Positions 47,506 through 56,366 of a stretch of DNA of 64,000 nt are shown here, in pieces. The position numbers and the translations under genes were made by a program. Every line of letters begins with the position of its first letter. Position 1 is the stretch's first letter. The notes beneath the pieces were generated by a model. The model was not told the DNA's origin. It worked only from the letters and a program-made list of their open reading frames with translations, and searched no databases. The stretch is from Polyangia bacterium. GTDB taxonomy: Bacteria > Myxococcota_A > Polyangia > Nannocystales > Nannocystaceae. The stretch is taken from assembly GCA_030430565.1 (NCBI GenBank), contig JAUIKS010000011.1:186001-250000 (forward strand). The letters are read 5' to 3'.

Positions 47506-48479
47506 GCGCCCGCGATCTCGATGTCGTCCAGGGGATGCTGGCCCGCGAGCGCCTCAGCGTCGACGCGGTGCACGTGGGTCGCACGACCTTCCTCTCGCAC
47601 CTCGGCTCGATCCAGAAGCTCGTGCCCGGCGCCTGGATCGCCCACCGCGACCACCTCTACGCGCTCGCGCTCGCCAACCTCTCGCCCGAGCAGCGGACCT
47701 CGCTCGCGCGCGCCGTGCTGATCGAGCACGGTCGCGAGTTCGGCGTCGGTCGCCTGACCCTCAGCAGCGCGGCCTCGGGCCTGCCGCTCGGCGGCGCCTC
47801 GCTGCTGCTCAAGCCCCGCGTGGGCGGCCCCTCGTGCCTCTACACCTGGGCGCTCGGCGCCCAGGCCGACCCGGCCCCCTGCGAGTGGCTGCTGCTGCGC
47901 GCGCAGCCCGGCTGGGCGCTCGACGCCCCGCCGACGCAGCTGACCCAAAAAGCGCTCGAGACCCTCGACGCCCTCGAGCTCCGCGTCGCGCTGCTCGTCG
48001 CGACCGCAGCCGAGGCGCGCCACATCGCCGACACCTGCCTGCGCGCGAGCGCGATCCGCTACACCGCGCACCCGCGCTTCCTCCCCCATCTCACCGACGA
48101 CTCGGTCTCGGAGGAGCAGCGCGCCCGCGTCGTCGCGAGCGCCAACCTGATCCTCTGGCCACATGACGCGATCAAGGCGGACAGCTTGGTGCGCCGCGAG
48201 CCGAGCGCGCTCGTGCTGGTCAACGCGCCCGAGGACGTGGTGCGCACCGCCGAGCGCTGGGCCGACGATCGCCCGCGCGCGATCGAGGTCCGCCAGGCCT
48301 CGGCGCCCGGTCGACTCGATCGCCGGGGGCTCGCCGCGTTCTGGCGCGCGTGCGGCCGCCCGCGCGTGCTCCTGCGAGGCGATCCCGCGTGGGCGCGAGA
48401 AGGCGCGAATTGGCTGTACGAGCAGCTCGGCGCCAAGCTCTCCGCGCGCAGCGACGCCAAGCAGCTCGGGCTGTTCTAG
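47502..48479 (+). CDS. unknown protein with C-terminal clamp-binding-like motif
   Basis: A 325-aa protein translationally coupled to tadA by a GTGA overlap. No family recognised. It is a soluble alpha/beta-looking protein with LRVALLVATAAEARHIADTC, VVASANLILWPHDAIKAD and ALVLVNAPEDVVRTAERWADDRPRAI, the strand-helix alternation of a Rossmann-like or helicase-like fold. The last residues are KQLGLF, which match the QL(S/D)LF consensus for binding the DNA polymerase sliding clamp. That would place it at replication or repair sites. No nuclease or Walker motif is evident. Confidence 0.8.
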   Translation: MSARDLDVVQGMLARERLSVDAVHVGRTTFLSHLGSIQKLVPGAWIAHRDHLYALALANLSPEQRTSLARAVLIEHGREFGVGRLTLSSAASGLPLGGASLLLKPRVGGPSCLYTWALGAQADPAPCEWLLLRAQPGWALDAPPTQLTQKALETLDALELRVALLVATAAEARHIADTCLRASAIRYTAHPRFLPHLTDDSVSEEQRARVVASANLILWPHDAIKADSLVRREPSALVLVNAPEDVVRTAERWADDRPRAIEVRQASAPGRLDRRGLAAFWRACGRPRVLLRGDPAWAREGANWLYEQLGAKLSARSDAKQLGLF

Positions 48480-48626
48480 CCCTCCGCTCGTCCTTCGCTG
48501 GCCGTTCACAGGTCCTTCGCGGGTCCGCTTTTGGGCGAAGCGAGACGCGCGAGTTGTATATCGAAACGGCGCGGAAACGGACGCGCGCGGCGGCGCGTGA
48601 CGCTGGAGCTTGCTCCCGTGCTCCCG

Positions 48627-48632
48627 TACAAT
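48627..48632 (+). promoter_or_regulatory. -10 box TACAAT, leaderless pattern
   Basis: Ends 10 bases before the TTG at 48643 and supports that start. Confidence 0.45.
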
Positions 48633-48642
48633 CGTCGCTGAT

Positions 48643-50673
48643 TTGAGCGACACGACACAGACCAATCAGTGGTATTGGCTGCCCGCCGTTGTGGGCCTCG
48701 CCGGGATCAGCGTCGCTTTTATCGGCAGCGCGACGCCGGTCCTGCCAGGCGTGATCGCGCTGTGCGCGGGCGTCATCGGATCGCTGCTCCTCACCCAAGA
48801 GGGCGGCCGTCTGGGGCAAGCGCTCGGCCAAGCCAACAGCAACCAGCTCGCGCTCGAGGAGGCCGAGTCCGAGCAGCGCACGCTCGACGCCAAGCTGCAG
48901 ACCGCCAACAACGCGCTGGGCAAGGCCACCGCCACGAGCGAGGCGGCCGAGCGGCAGATCGCGTCGCTCGAGGAGCAGGTCAAAGAGCTCCGCGCGCAGC
49001 TCAAGGAGTCCGAGACGGCCCGCCGGCACTTCGAGCAGAAGACCCTCGAGGCCAACGGCTCGCTGCAGTCCCAGGCCGCCCAGCTCAAGCTCTCCGAGGA
49101 GCGCCAGCGCGACTTCAAGGCCCAGTCCGAGCGCCTCGAGGGCCAGCTCGCGCGCATGCGAGAGGCGCTCGCCGACGCCCAGAGCAAGATGCAGGCCGCC
49201 CGCGAGCTCAGCGCTCCCGCAGCGCCGACCGTCGACAACGGCCGGATCTCGAGCCTGCAGGCCGAGCTCGAGCGCGAGCGCGACAGCGCCGCCCGGCAAA
49301 AGAGCCGCTTCGAAGACCGCCTCACCGAGATGCAGCAGCGCCTCGACGAGCGCGCCCGCGAGGTCGAGGAGGCGCGCCGCGAGCTCAAGCGCCTCGGCGA
49401 GCTCGCGCGCAACGTCAAGGGCATCGACGAGGACACGCGCCGCGACCTCGAGCAGCTGACCTCCGGCTACGCCCGCCTCGCCGCCTCGCTCGACGAGATC
49501 TTCCAGGGCCTCGCGGCCATGAACTCCGGCCTGCGCGGCATCGCCGAGAACGTCGAGCAGCTCGCCTCCAACGCCGAGGAGAGCAGCAGCTCGATCCTCG
49601 AGATGGCGGCCGCCAACGACGAGGTCGCCGAGAGCATGTTCAAGCTCGCCTCCTCGGTGCAGGAGACCGCGACCTCGATCGAGGAGATGACCTTCTCGGT
49701 CCGCGAGGTCGCCAAGAACATCGACGGCCTGCGCTCGACCGCCGAGGAGACCGCGGCCGCGATGAACGAGATGGACATCTCGATTCAGCAGGTCCAGAGC
49801 AACGCCAACGAGACCGCGCAGCTCTCCGAGGAGGTCGTCTGGGCCGCCGAGGGCGGCGTCGACGCGATCAACCAGACCATCGAGGTCATCAACCTGATCA
49901 AGACCTACTCCGCCGACGGCGTGTCGGTCATCAACCGCCTCGGCGAGCGCATCAGCGAGATCGGCAAGATCCTCAGCGTGATCGACGACGTGTCCGAGCA
50001 GACCAACCTGCTCGCGCTCAACGCCGCGATCATCGCGGCCCAGGCCGGCGAGCACGGCAAGGGCTTCGCCGTCGTCGCCGACGAGATCAAAGACCTCGCC
50101 GAGCGCTCCGCGACCTCGACCAAAGAGATCGCCGACATCATCAAGGCCGTGCAGCGCGAGAGCCTCAACGCGGTCGAGGCCGTGCAGCGCTCCGCGAAGG
50201 GCGTCGACGACGGCGTGCGCGTCAGTCACCAGGCCGAGGACGCGCTCAAGCGCATCTCCGACTCGGCGCGCCGCTCGACCCAGATGGTCCGCGAGATCGC
50301 CCGCGCCGCCGTCGAGCAGACCAAGGGCTCCAAGCAGGTCACCGACGCGATCAACGTCGTCGCCACCACCGTGCAGCAGGTCGCCAGCGCGACCGCCGAG
50401 CAGGCCCGCGGCGCCGATCAGATCCAGCGCTCCGCCGAGAAGATGCGCTCGATCACCCGCCACGTCGAGCGCTCCACGCAGGAGCAGACCCGCGGCTCGC
50501 GACAGATCACCCGCGCCATCGAGACCATCTCCGAGATGGTCAGCCAGCTCAACAAGGCCCACCGCGGCCAGAGCAAGGGCGCCGACACGATCCTCGAGGG
50601 CCTCGAGGGCGTGCGCGAGGGCATCCAGTACCAGCGCAGCATCATCGAGCGGCTCGCCGCCCACGGCGGGTAG
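48643..50673 (+). CDS. methyl-accepting chemotaxis-type protein without periplasmic sensor
   Basis: A 676-aa transducer. Two short TM segments (WLPAVVGLAGISVAFIG and VLPGVIALCAGVIGSLLL) form a hairpin with almost no periplasmic loop. A long coiled coil of about 200 residues (QASLEEQVKELRAQL-type heptads) follows, then a methyl-accepting signalling domain with the hairpin tip ILSVIDDVSEQTNLLALNAAIIAAQAGEHGKGFAVVADEIKDLAERS. There is no HAMP domain visible. The lack of an outside sensor suggests it reads cytoplasmic or membrane state, as in Frz-like and Wsp-like systems. No che genes are adjacent. Confidence 0.92.
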   Translation: MSDTTQTNQWYWLPAVVGLAGISVAFIGSATPVLPGVIALCAGVIGSLLLTQEGGRLGQALGQANSNQLALEEAESEQRTLDAKLQTANNALGKATATSEAAERQIASLEEQVKELRAQLKESETARRHFEQKTLEANGSLQSQAAQLKLSEERQRDFKAQSERLEGQLARMREALADAQSKMQAARELSAPAAPTVDNGRISSLQAELERERDSAARQKSRFEDRLTEMQQRLDERAREVEEARRELKRLGELARNVKGIDEDTRRDLEQLTSGYARLAASLDEIFQGLAAMNSGLRGIAENVEQLASNAEESSSSILEMAAANDEVAESMFKLASSVQETATSIEEMTFSVREVAKNIDGLRSTAEETAAAMNEMDISIQQVQSNANETAQLSEEVVWAAEGGVDAINQTIEVINLIKTYSADGVSVINRLGERISEIGKILSVIDDVSEQTNLLALNAAIIAAQAGEHGKGFAVVADEIKDLAERSATSTKEIADIIKAVQRESLNAVEAVQRSAKGVDDGVRVSHQAEDALKRISDSARRSTQMVREIARAAVEQTKGSKQVTDAINVVATTVQQVASATAEQARGADQIQRSAEKMRSITRHVERSTQEQTRGSRQITRAIETISEMVSQLNKAHRGQSKGADTILEGLEGVREGIQYQRSIIERLAAHGG

Positions 50674-50843
50674 CGAGCCAGTCCGGCCGCGGCACGCGGC
50701 CGCGCAGCCTCCTCCGCGCGTGTGCGTTGCCTGCGCCGCAGGACATACCGCGCGCTGCCCCTCGCGTAGGCGGCCGACGCGGACTTTTCACCCAGCGACG
50801 GCGCCGATGCGCAGCGCGTCTCGCCCGCGCCGCTCGACGCTGC

Positions 50844-50849
50844 TATGTT
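50844..50849 (+). promoter_or_regulatory. -10-like box TATGTT, leaderless pattern
   Basis: Ends 7 bases before the GTG at 50857; overlaps the competing ATG at 50845. Confidence 0.45.
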
Positions 50850-50856
50850 CAGCGAC

Positions 50857-51354
50857 GTGTTCGGCATGGGCATGCTCGAGATCCTCCTCGTGGGGGCGGT
50901 CGTGCTCATGCTGTTTTCGCCCAAAGAGCTGCCCGGCATGATCAAGTCGCTCGCGCGGCTCTACGGCGGCCTGCGGCGCACGGCCGACGAGTTCCGCAAC
51001 CAGGTCATGGAGACCGAGGAGCTCCGCGAGATCCGCGGCGAGTATCACCGCACGCGCAGCGAGATCAACCACGCCCGCACCATGGCCCAGCGTGAGCTCA
51101 ACCGCGCCAAGCTCGAGGCGCTGCGCTCGCGCAAAGAGGTCGAGTCAACCATCAAGTCCGGGCGCTCCGCGATCGAGGGGCGTGTCCGCCAGGAGATGGA
51201 CGAGGCCGCCGCCGCCGATCCGCGACCCGGTGACGAGCTCGTCACCGGCGACGACCAAGACGGCGAGGCCGTCGCCGAGGCGACCGCGACTGCAACGACG
51301 CCCGTCGAGGACGAGCAGCTCCACGTGGTCAAAGAAGACCAGGGCGCGGCCTGA
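50857..51354 (+). CDS. tatB: Sec-independent translocase subunit TatB-like
   Basis: A 165-aa protein. The GTG at 50857 gives FGMGMLEILLVGAVVLMLFSPKELPGM, the exact TatA/B layout of TM, Pro-containing hinge and amphipathic helix; an ATG 12 bases earlier is possible. The long charged helical tail (EFRNQVMETEELREIRGEY) and Glu near the TM start favour TatB over TatA. TatB binds twin-arginine signal peptides together with TatC. tatC follows 28 bases downstream. No tatA is in the window. Confidence 0.88.
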   Translation: MFGMGMLEILLVGAVVLMLFSPKELPGMIKSLARLYGGLRRTADEFRNQVMETEELREIRGEYHRTRSEINHARTMAQRELNRAKLEALRSRKEVESTIKSGRSAIEGRVRQEMDEAAAADPRPGDELVTGDDQDGEAVAEATATATTPVEDEQLHVVKEDQGAA

Positions 51355-51382
51355 CCTGACGCCAGCGCAACCAGAGGACCCG

Positions 51383-52345
51383 ATGTTCGGCAAGGGCAAA
51401 CAGCCGCCAGCGCAACCCGACCCCACCCCTGAGAGCACGCCGACCAACGGCGAGCTCGGCCTGGCCGAAGGACCCGAGGGCGACACGCCGATGTCGTTCT
51501 GGGACCACATCGGCGAGCTGCGCGGACGCCTGATCCGCTGCGCGCTCGGGGTGATCTTCGGCTTCGTCCTCTGCTTCGCCTTCGCCAGCGAGCTGCGCGA
51601 GTTCTTGGCCGTGCCGCTGCACCAGGGCTGGGCCGACGCCAACCTGCCCGATCGACCCAAGCTCAACGCCCTCGGCATGATGGACGTGTTCATCACGGAC
51701 ATGCGCGTCGCGTTCGCGGGCGGCATCTTCGTCGCCGGGCCGATCGTGTTCTGGCAGATCTGGGCCTTCGTCGCGCCCGGGCTCTACAGCCACGAGAAGC
51801 GCTACGCGATCCCCTTCGTCGTCGCCAGCACCATCATGTTCCTGCTCGGCGCGACCTTCTGCTACACGCTCGTGCTGCCCTGGACCATCCAGTGGCTGCT
51901 GAGCTACGGGCAGGCCTCGGCCGGCGCCGAGACGGCGATCAACTACCAGCTCACGATCAACACCTATATCCGCGACTCGACCAAGATCCTGGTCGCCTTC
52001 GGCCTGGTGTTCGAGTTCCCACTGCTCATCGCCTTCCTCAGCGCCGCCGGCGTGGTCACCCACCGCACGCTGCTCGCGATCTGGAAGTACGCGGTCGTCG
52101 CGATCTTCATCATCGGCGCGCTGCTGACCCCGCCCGAGCCGGTCTCGCAGTTCATGATGGCCGGCCCGATGATCATCCTGTTCTTCGCCAGCGTCGGCAT
52201 CGCCTACCTGATCACGAAGTCCAAGGGTGACCCGACGGCCAGGTTCGAGCAGGACCACGAAGACGACGAGCGCGACGAGGACGACGAGCAGGCGCACCGC
52301 CACCACGGTCACGATCATCACGATCATCACGATCAACCGCGCTGA
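51383..52345 (+). CDS. tatC: Sec-independent translocase subunit TatC
   Basis: A 320-aa six-TM core receptor for Tat signal peptides; start ATG 51383 with AGAGGA 5 bases upstream. Landmarks: FWDHIGELRGRLIRC, FWQIWAFVAPGLYSHEKRY with the conserved FxxPGLxxxE core, FGLVFEFPLLIAFLSAAGVVT and LTPPEPVSQFMMAGP, broken by TPPE. It has an unusual N-terminal extension of about 35 residues and a C-terminal acidic, then His-rich tail (HRHHGHDHHDHHDQ) that could bind metal. It forms an operon with tatB. Confidence 0.97.
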   Translation: MFGKGKQPPAQPDPTPESTPTNGELGLAEGPEGDTPMSFWDHIGELRGRLIRCALGVIFGFVLCFAFASELREFLAVPLHQGWADANLPDRPKLNALGMMDVFITDMRVAFAGGIFVAGPIVFWQIWAFVAPGLYSHEKRYAIPFVVASTIMFLLGATFCYTLVLPWTIQWLLSYGQASAGAETAINYQLTINTYIRDSTKILVAFGLVFEFPLLIAFLSAAGVVTHRTLLAIWKYAVVAIFIIGALLTPPEPVSQFMMAGPMIILFFASVGIAYLITKSKGDPTARFEQDHEDDERDEDDEQAHRHHGHDHHDHHDQPR

Positions 52346-52486
52346 CGCGCTCCCGGGCCCGTGAGATCCCCCGCCGGAGCCTACGAACGCACCAGACGGC
52401 CGACGCTGAATCGCCCCTGGGGATAGTTTCCCGCCCTCCCGGACGATCACCGGCAAACGGGGGTAGTCCGTGGGCGAAATCTTACC

Positions 52487-52492
52487 TATCCT
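52487..52492 (+). promoter_or_regulatory. -10-like box TATCCT, leaderless pattern
   Basis: Ends 8 bases before the ATG at 52501. Confidence 0.45.
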
Positions 52493-52500
52493 TCGGCCCC

Positions 52501-53481
52501 ATGCTCTCAGCCCGCATGACTGTCATACGCTCGCTCCTCAAGACCTCCTTGGCGCTGTCCTTCGTGTTCTCGCTCGGCGCGTCCGCCGGCTGCCTGTGCG
52601 GGCCGGGGCCCAACGTCGGCGGCTACGACGACGGCATGGGCGAGGACCCGCCCAAGACCCTGCAAGGCATCACCTTCGTCGAGAGCGAGAAAGGCGACCC
52701 CGCGGTCGTCGGCTGCGCCGACGGTCAGCGCGAGGGCTTCGCGGATCTCAAGAAGCACAAGCGCATCGCCGGCTGCCTCGGCAAATGGGAAGGCACCAAG
52801 AGCATGCGCGACAAGCCGACGGGCAACGCCTGCGGCGACGACGGCGACGTCTGCGACGTCCCGGCCGATGTCTGCGCGGCCGGCTGGCACGTCTGCGGGA
52901 CCGACGGCAAGGCGCGGGACCTCAAGACCCACACGAGCTGGAAGGCCTGTCAGGAGCAGACCGGCCCGGGCAAGTTCATCGCGGCCATGAGCCACGGCCA
53001 GACCGACGAGCTGTGCCCGCCTCCGCCGACCCCCAGCACGAACTTCCCCTGCATGGACTCCGGCATCTGCTCCGAGTCCATCTGCTGCGGCGAGGACTGC
53101 CAGTTCGGCAAGTGCCGCGACGCGATCTGGCGCGGCAAGACGATGATCTCCCTGGGCAAGGCCGAGGGCTGCGGCGCGGTCTCGTCCGAGGCCAACGGCG
53201 GCATCCTGTGCTGCTACGACGGCAGCGGCGCGCCCAAGCCCAGCGCGCCGACCAAGGCCGACACCAAGTCCGGACCCGCCGACGCCAAGGCGGCCGATCC
53301 GAGCAAGGCCGGCGCCGACCCGACCAAGGCCGTCGCGACCCCGGGCGCCGACCCGACCAAGGCTGCCGCGACCCCGGGCGCCGACCCGACCAAGGCCGCC
53401 GCGACCCCGGGCGCGAAGGTCGACCCGGCCAAGGCCCCGACCAAGACCAGCGCGCCGACCAAGGCCCCGCCGGCCGGCTAG
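52501..53481 (+). CDS. Cys-rich lipoprotein with ADPTKA repeats
   Basis: A 326-aa secreted lipoprotein; signal peptide with lipobox ASAGC (Cys31). The middle has about 18 cysteines in paired arrangement (CGDDGDVCDVPADVC, CMDSGICSESICCGEDC) and likely folds by disulfides. The C-terminus is a low-complexity tail with three 33-base DNA repeats giving ADPTKAxATPG, probably a flexible or wall-spanning segment. A second ATG (52516) is in frame. No homologue recognised. Confidence 0.83.
   Translation: MLSARMTVIRSLLKTSLALSFVFSLGASAGCLCGPGPNVGGYDDGMGEDPPKTLQGITFVESEKGDPAVVGCADGQREGFADLKKHKRIAGCLGKWEGTKSMRDKPTGNACGDDGDVCDVPADVCAAGWHVCGTDGKARDLKTHTSWKACQEQTGPGKFIAAMSHGQTDELCPPPPTPSTNFPCMDSGICSESICCGEDCQFGKCRDAIWRGKTMISLGKAEGCGAVSSEANGGILCCYDGSGAPKPSAPTKADTKSGPADAKAADPSKAGADPTKAVATPGADPTKAAATPGADPTKAAATPGAKVDPAKAPTKTSAPTKAPPAG
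53314..53412 (+). repeat. 33-base tandem repeat x3 in lipoprotein gene
   Basis: Units at 53314, 53347 and 53380 are nearly identical and encode 11 residues each (ADPTKA then A/V, ATPG). Confidence 0.8.
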
Positions 53482-53501
53482 CGCCTACGCATAAAGCGCA
53501 T

Positions 53502-53555
53502 ACGAGCGGTCGCAGGATCCTGCGGCCGCTCGTCGCGTTCGTCCGACGATTTTTT
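53502..53555 (+). terminator. strong hairpin terminator after the lipoprotein gene
   Basis: A 14-bp stem with one G-T pair (53502-53515 with 53520-53533, GATC loop), then a smaller CGTCG/CGACG stem directly before six T (53550-53555). It also lies at the end of the convergent gene. Confidence 0.7.
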
Positions 53556-53569
53556 GAGGAGCCCGCCGC

Positions 53570-53947
53570 TCAGCCGAAAATCTCGCCGGACCGCACCTGG
53601 CTGACGTAGCGCGTCACCGACGGGCGCTCCGGCCGGCCGACCTCCACGACGGGCGAGGTCATCACATCGGCCCGGCTCCCCCAGAACTGCAGTCGACGGC
53701 CGATCCACGTGCGATCCTGCCCGCGAGGTGGGACTTGCACCGCGTGCAGGCGCAGCGCGGCGTGCCCGCGCATCCACTCGCCGCTCTCGCGATCGCGCAC
53801 CCCCACGCACTCGTCATCGCGCAGGTGGTACTCCGTAAACCGCGTACAGAACACCCGGTGCCGCCTGCGCTCCCTCGTTCCGAGGGGGGAGAGCGGACGG
53901 CGGGAGACGACTTTCATCGCCAGGGTCGGAGCGGAGTTGAGTGCCAT
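53570..53947 (-). CDS. small hypothetical protein (125 aa)
   Basis: ATG at 53947; an internal ATG (53917) is possible. The product is basic and strand-rich: RVFCTRFTEYHLRDDECVGV, RDRESGEWMRGHAALRLHAVQV, RTWIGRRLQFWG and a closing VTRYVSQVRSGEIFG. The codon pattern is that of a true gene, with GC-rich third positions in this frame. No family recognised, and no signal peptide or TM. It is divergent from the rhomboid-like gene, which starts 164 bases away. Confidence 0.6.
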   Translation of the reverse strand: MALNSAPTLAMKVVSRRPLSPLGTRERRRHRVFCTRFTEYHLRDDECVGVRDRESGEWMRGHAALRLHAVQVPPRGQDRTWIGRRLQFWGSRADVMTSPVVEVGRPERPSVTRYVSQVRSGEIFG

Positions 53948-54097
53948 GGTCACGGGATCGTGCCCGGCGATCGATGATGCGATCAAAAAACTGGCGAAGC
54001 TGAGCCGACCCCGCAACTCGCGCCCGCGCGCGATCGGCTCGCGCATCCGCGGGCGCGCATCCGCGGGCAGATCTGACAGGCGCTGCCCCGCGCCTGC

Positions 54098-54103
54098 TAC
54101 ACT
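54098..54103 (+). promoter_or_regulatory. -10-like box TACACT, leaderless pattern
   Basis: Extended type (TG one base upstream). Ends 7 bases before the GTG at 54111. Confidence 0.45.
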
Positions 54104-54110
54104 TCCGCCC

Positions 54111-54851
54111 GTGGCCCGTAATTCGGCATTCGCGTCGCTCCCAAAGTTCCGACGCGGCCCGTTTTGGTTGTTCCTGGTCACCCTGATCACCACGCTCCTG
54201 CTCGCGGACCGCGCAGAGGTCGCCTCCAAGCTCCTGCTCAACGACGGCTTTGGCGGCTCCCTGTTCCTCTGGCAGCCGGTCAGCTCGCTGTTTCTGTTCC
54301 CCGACGGACAGCTCGGCGGCCTGTTCTTGACGCTCATCGTCCAGTGGTTCCTCGCCGGCCACGTCGAGCACATGTGGGGCACTCGTCGCTACGTCGTGTT
54401 CGTGCTCTCGTGCGCGCTCGCGGGCACGGTCTCGACAGCGCTGCTCGGGCTCGCGGTCCCGGCCGTCTCCGCGGTCACCATCGGCGGGTCGACCGGGATC
54501 GACCTCGCGGCGCTGATCGCCTTCGCCGTCGTGTTCGCGCGTCAGCCGATGCAGCTGTTCGGCGCGCTGCCGATCAAGGGGTTCTCAATCGGCATCCTGG
54601 CCGCCTTCTTGGCCATCGCCGCGCCGCTGATCCGCGGCGCGCCGTGGCCGTTCGTGATCCCCTCGACGATCACGCTGCTCGCGGCCTACCTCGCCGCCGC
54701 CCAACCCTGGCGCGCGAGCGGGAAGTCGGGCAAGCTCAGCTCCCGAAGGGGAGGGCGCTCCGGGCGCAAAAACGGCTCCTCACGGCAAAAGAACCGTAAA
54801 CGCAGCCACCTCCGCGTCGTCCGCGATGACGATGGCCCGATGTTGAACTGA
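54111..54851 (+). CDS. rhomboid-like membrane protein, probably inactive as protease
   Basis: A 246-aa protein; GTG 54111 is supported by the TACACT box. Five or six TM segments. LWQPVSSLFLFPDG...FLTLIVQWFLAGHVEHMWGTRRYVVFV resembles the rhomboid WR-loop region, with HxE and WG. TIGGSTGIDLAALIAF recalls the GxSG serine motif as GGSTG, but no His is found in the later TM helices, so the catalytic dyad is incomplete. The C-terminal tail is highly basic (SSRQKNRKRS). It resembles rhomboid pseudoproteases, which bind membrane clients without cutting. Confidence 0.75.
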   Translation: MARNSAFASLPKFRRGPFWLFLVTLITTLLLADRAEVASKLLLNDGFGGSLFLWQPVSSLFLFPDGQLGGLFLTLIVQWFLAGHVEHMWGTRRYVVFVLSCALAGTVSTALLGLAVPAVSAVTIGGSTGIDLAALIAFAVVFARQPMQLFGALPIKGFSIGILAAFLAIAAPLIRGAPWPFVIPSTITLLAAYLAAAQPWRASGKSGKLSSRRGGRSGRKNGSSRQKNRKRSHLRVVRDDDGPMLN

Positions 54852-54944
54852 TCCACCCCAACGTTGATTTTTGATCTGGTTGGCGCGTGCACGCTGGCTC
54901 GCCGAGGCGCGGGCGGGCGCTTCTTCTCCCTCTGCAACTGACCC

Positions 54945-56366
54945 ATGAGCCCCAAGACCCGTAAGCCGGACGACGCGGCCCTGACCCGCACCATCGGGAC
55001 CTCGCTCGATCGCAGGCCCGTGCGCCGCGTCATGCTCGTGGTCAGCGAAGGTCCGGATCGCGGCGTCCAGATCCAGGCCGCGCGCCAGCGCCTGACGATC
55101 GGCCGCAGCGCCGTCAACGACCTCGTCCTCACCGACACCCTGGTCAGCGGCCTCCACGCCGAGCTGCTGGTCAACGAGCGCGGCGTCGTGCTGCGCGACC
55201 TCGGGAGCACCAACGGGACCACCGTCGCCGGCGTGCGCGTCCGCGAGGCCTGGCTCGACCCCGGCATGAAGATCATGCTCGGCAAGACCGAGATCGTCTT
55301 CAAGTCCGCCGACGAGGTCCAGGTCCCGATCTCGCGGCAGCAGCAGTTCGGCGCCATGTACGGCGCGAGCCCGGCGATGCGCGAGATCTTCGCCGTGCTC
55401 GAGCGCGTCGCCCCCACCGAGATGAGCGTGCTGATCGGCGGCGAGACCGGCTGCGGCAAAGAGCTGGTCGCGCGGGCGCTGCACGACGAGTCCCCACGTG
55501 AAAAAGGGCCCTTCGTGGTCCTCGACTGCGGCTCGCTGCCGCGCGAGCTGGCCGAGGCCGCGATCCTCGGCCACAAGAAGGGCTCGTTCACGGGCGCCGT
55601 CTCCGACCGCGCCGGCTGCTTCGAAGACGCCAACCGCGGGACCCTGTTCCTCGACGAGATCGGCGAGCTGCCCCTCGAGCTTCAGCCCAAGCTCCTGCGC
55701 GTGCTCGACCGCCGCGAGGTCCAGCGCATTGGCGAGAACACGGTCCGCAAGGTCGACGTGCGGGTCGTCGCCGCGACCCACCGCGACCTCCGCACCATGG
55801 TCAGCCGCGGCGAGTTCCGCGAGGACCTGTACTTCCGTCTCTCCGTCATGATGGTCGAGCTGCCGCCGCTGCGCGACCGCGGCGACGACGTGATCCTCCT
55901 GGCCGAGAAGTTCCTCGACGACTTCCGCCGCACCCACGGGCGCGCGCCCCAGCTCAGCGACGCGGTCCGTCAGGCGCTGCTCTCCGAGCAGTGGCCGGGC
56001 AACGTCCGCGAGCTCAAGAACACCATCGAGCGCGCCGCCTACCTGGCGACCGGCGCCGTCATCGACCCCGCCGATCTGTACCTCGGGCGCAGGCCGGACA
56101 AGCGCCGCAGCGGTCAGGAGCAGGGCGCCGGCGAGTCACACTCCGCCGGCACCTCGATCGACGAGGAGCTGTTCACCATGCCGTTCAAAGAGGCCAAGCA
56201 GGTCCTCGTGGACGGCTTCGAGCAGGGCTACTTCAAGCGCCTGCTCGCGCAGACAGGTGGCAACCTGAGCCGCGCCTCGGCCCAGGCCGGCATCACCCGC
56301 TACTACCTGCGCGAGCTCCTGAAGCGCCACGGGCTGCACCGCCCGCGCGACAACCAGGCCTCATGA
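54945..56366 (+). CDS. FHA-domain sigma-54 activator (second)
   Basis: A 473-aa protein: FHA (about 30-120; TIGRSAVNDLVL, VSGLHAELL, GSTNGTTV), directly followed by the AAA+ core and a Fis-like HTH (GNLSRASAQAGITRYYLRELLKR). Walker A is GETGCGKE (about 165), the sigma-54 contact loop is GSFTGA (about 214) in place of the usual GAFTGA, Walker B LFLDEIGE, sensor R-finger FREDLYFRLS. There is no extra sensor domain, so phospho-Thr binding by FHA is probably the only input. Its stop overlaps the next ATG (ATGA), so the lipoprotein is co-expressed. Confidence 0.94.
   Translation: MSPKTRKPDDAALTRTIGTSLDRRPVRRVMLVVSEGPDRGVQIQAARQRLTIGRSAVNDLVLTDTLVSGLHAELLVNERGVVLRDLGSTNGTTVAGVRVREAWLDPGMKIMLGKTEIVFKSADEVQVPISRQQQFGAMYGASPAMREIFAVLERVAPTEMSVLIGGETGCGKELVARALHDESPREKGPFVVLDCGSLPRELAEAAILGHKKGSFTGAVSDRAGCFEDANRGTLFLDEIGELPLELQPKLLRVLDRREVQRIGENTVRKVDVRVVAATHRDLRTMVSRGEFREDLYFRLSVMMVELPPLRDRGDDVILLAEKFLDDFRRTHGRAPQLSDAVRQALLSEQWPGNVRELKNTIERAAYLATGAVIDPADLYLGRRPDKRRSGQEQGAGESHSAGTSIDEELFTMPFKEAKQVLVDGFEQGYFKRLLAQTGGNLSRASAQAGITRYYLRELLKRHGLHRPRDNQAS

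Noticed and set aside
48220..50664. 814-codon open frame antisense to the chemoreceptor
   Set aside because: Shadow frame with repetitive Leu/Gly/Asp composition produced by the coiled-coil codons.
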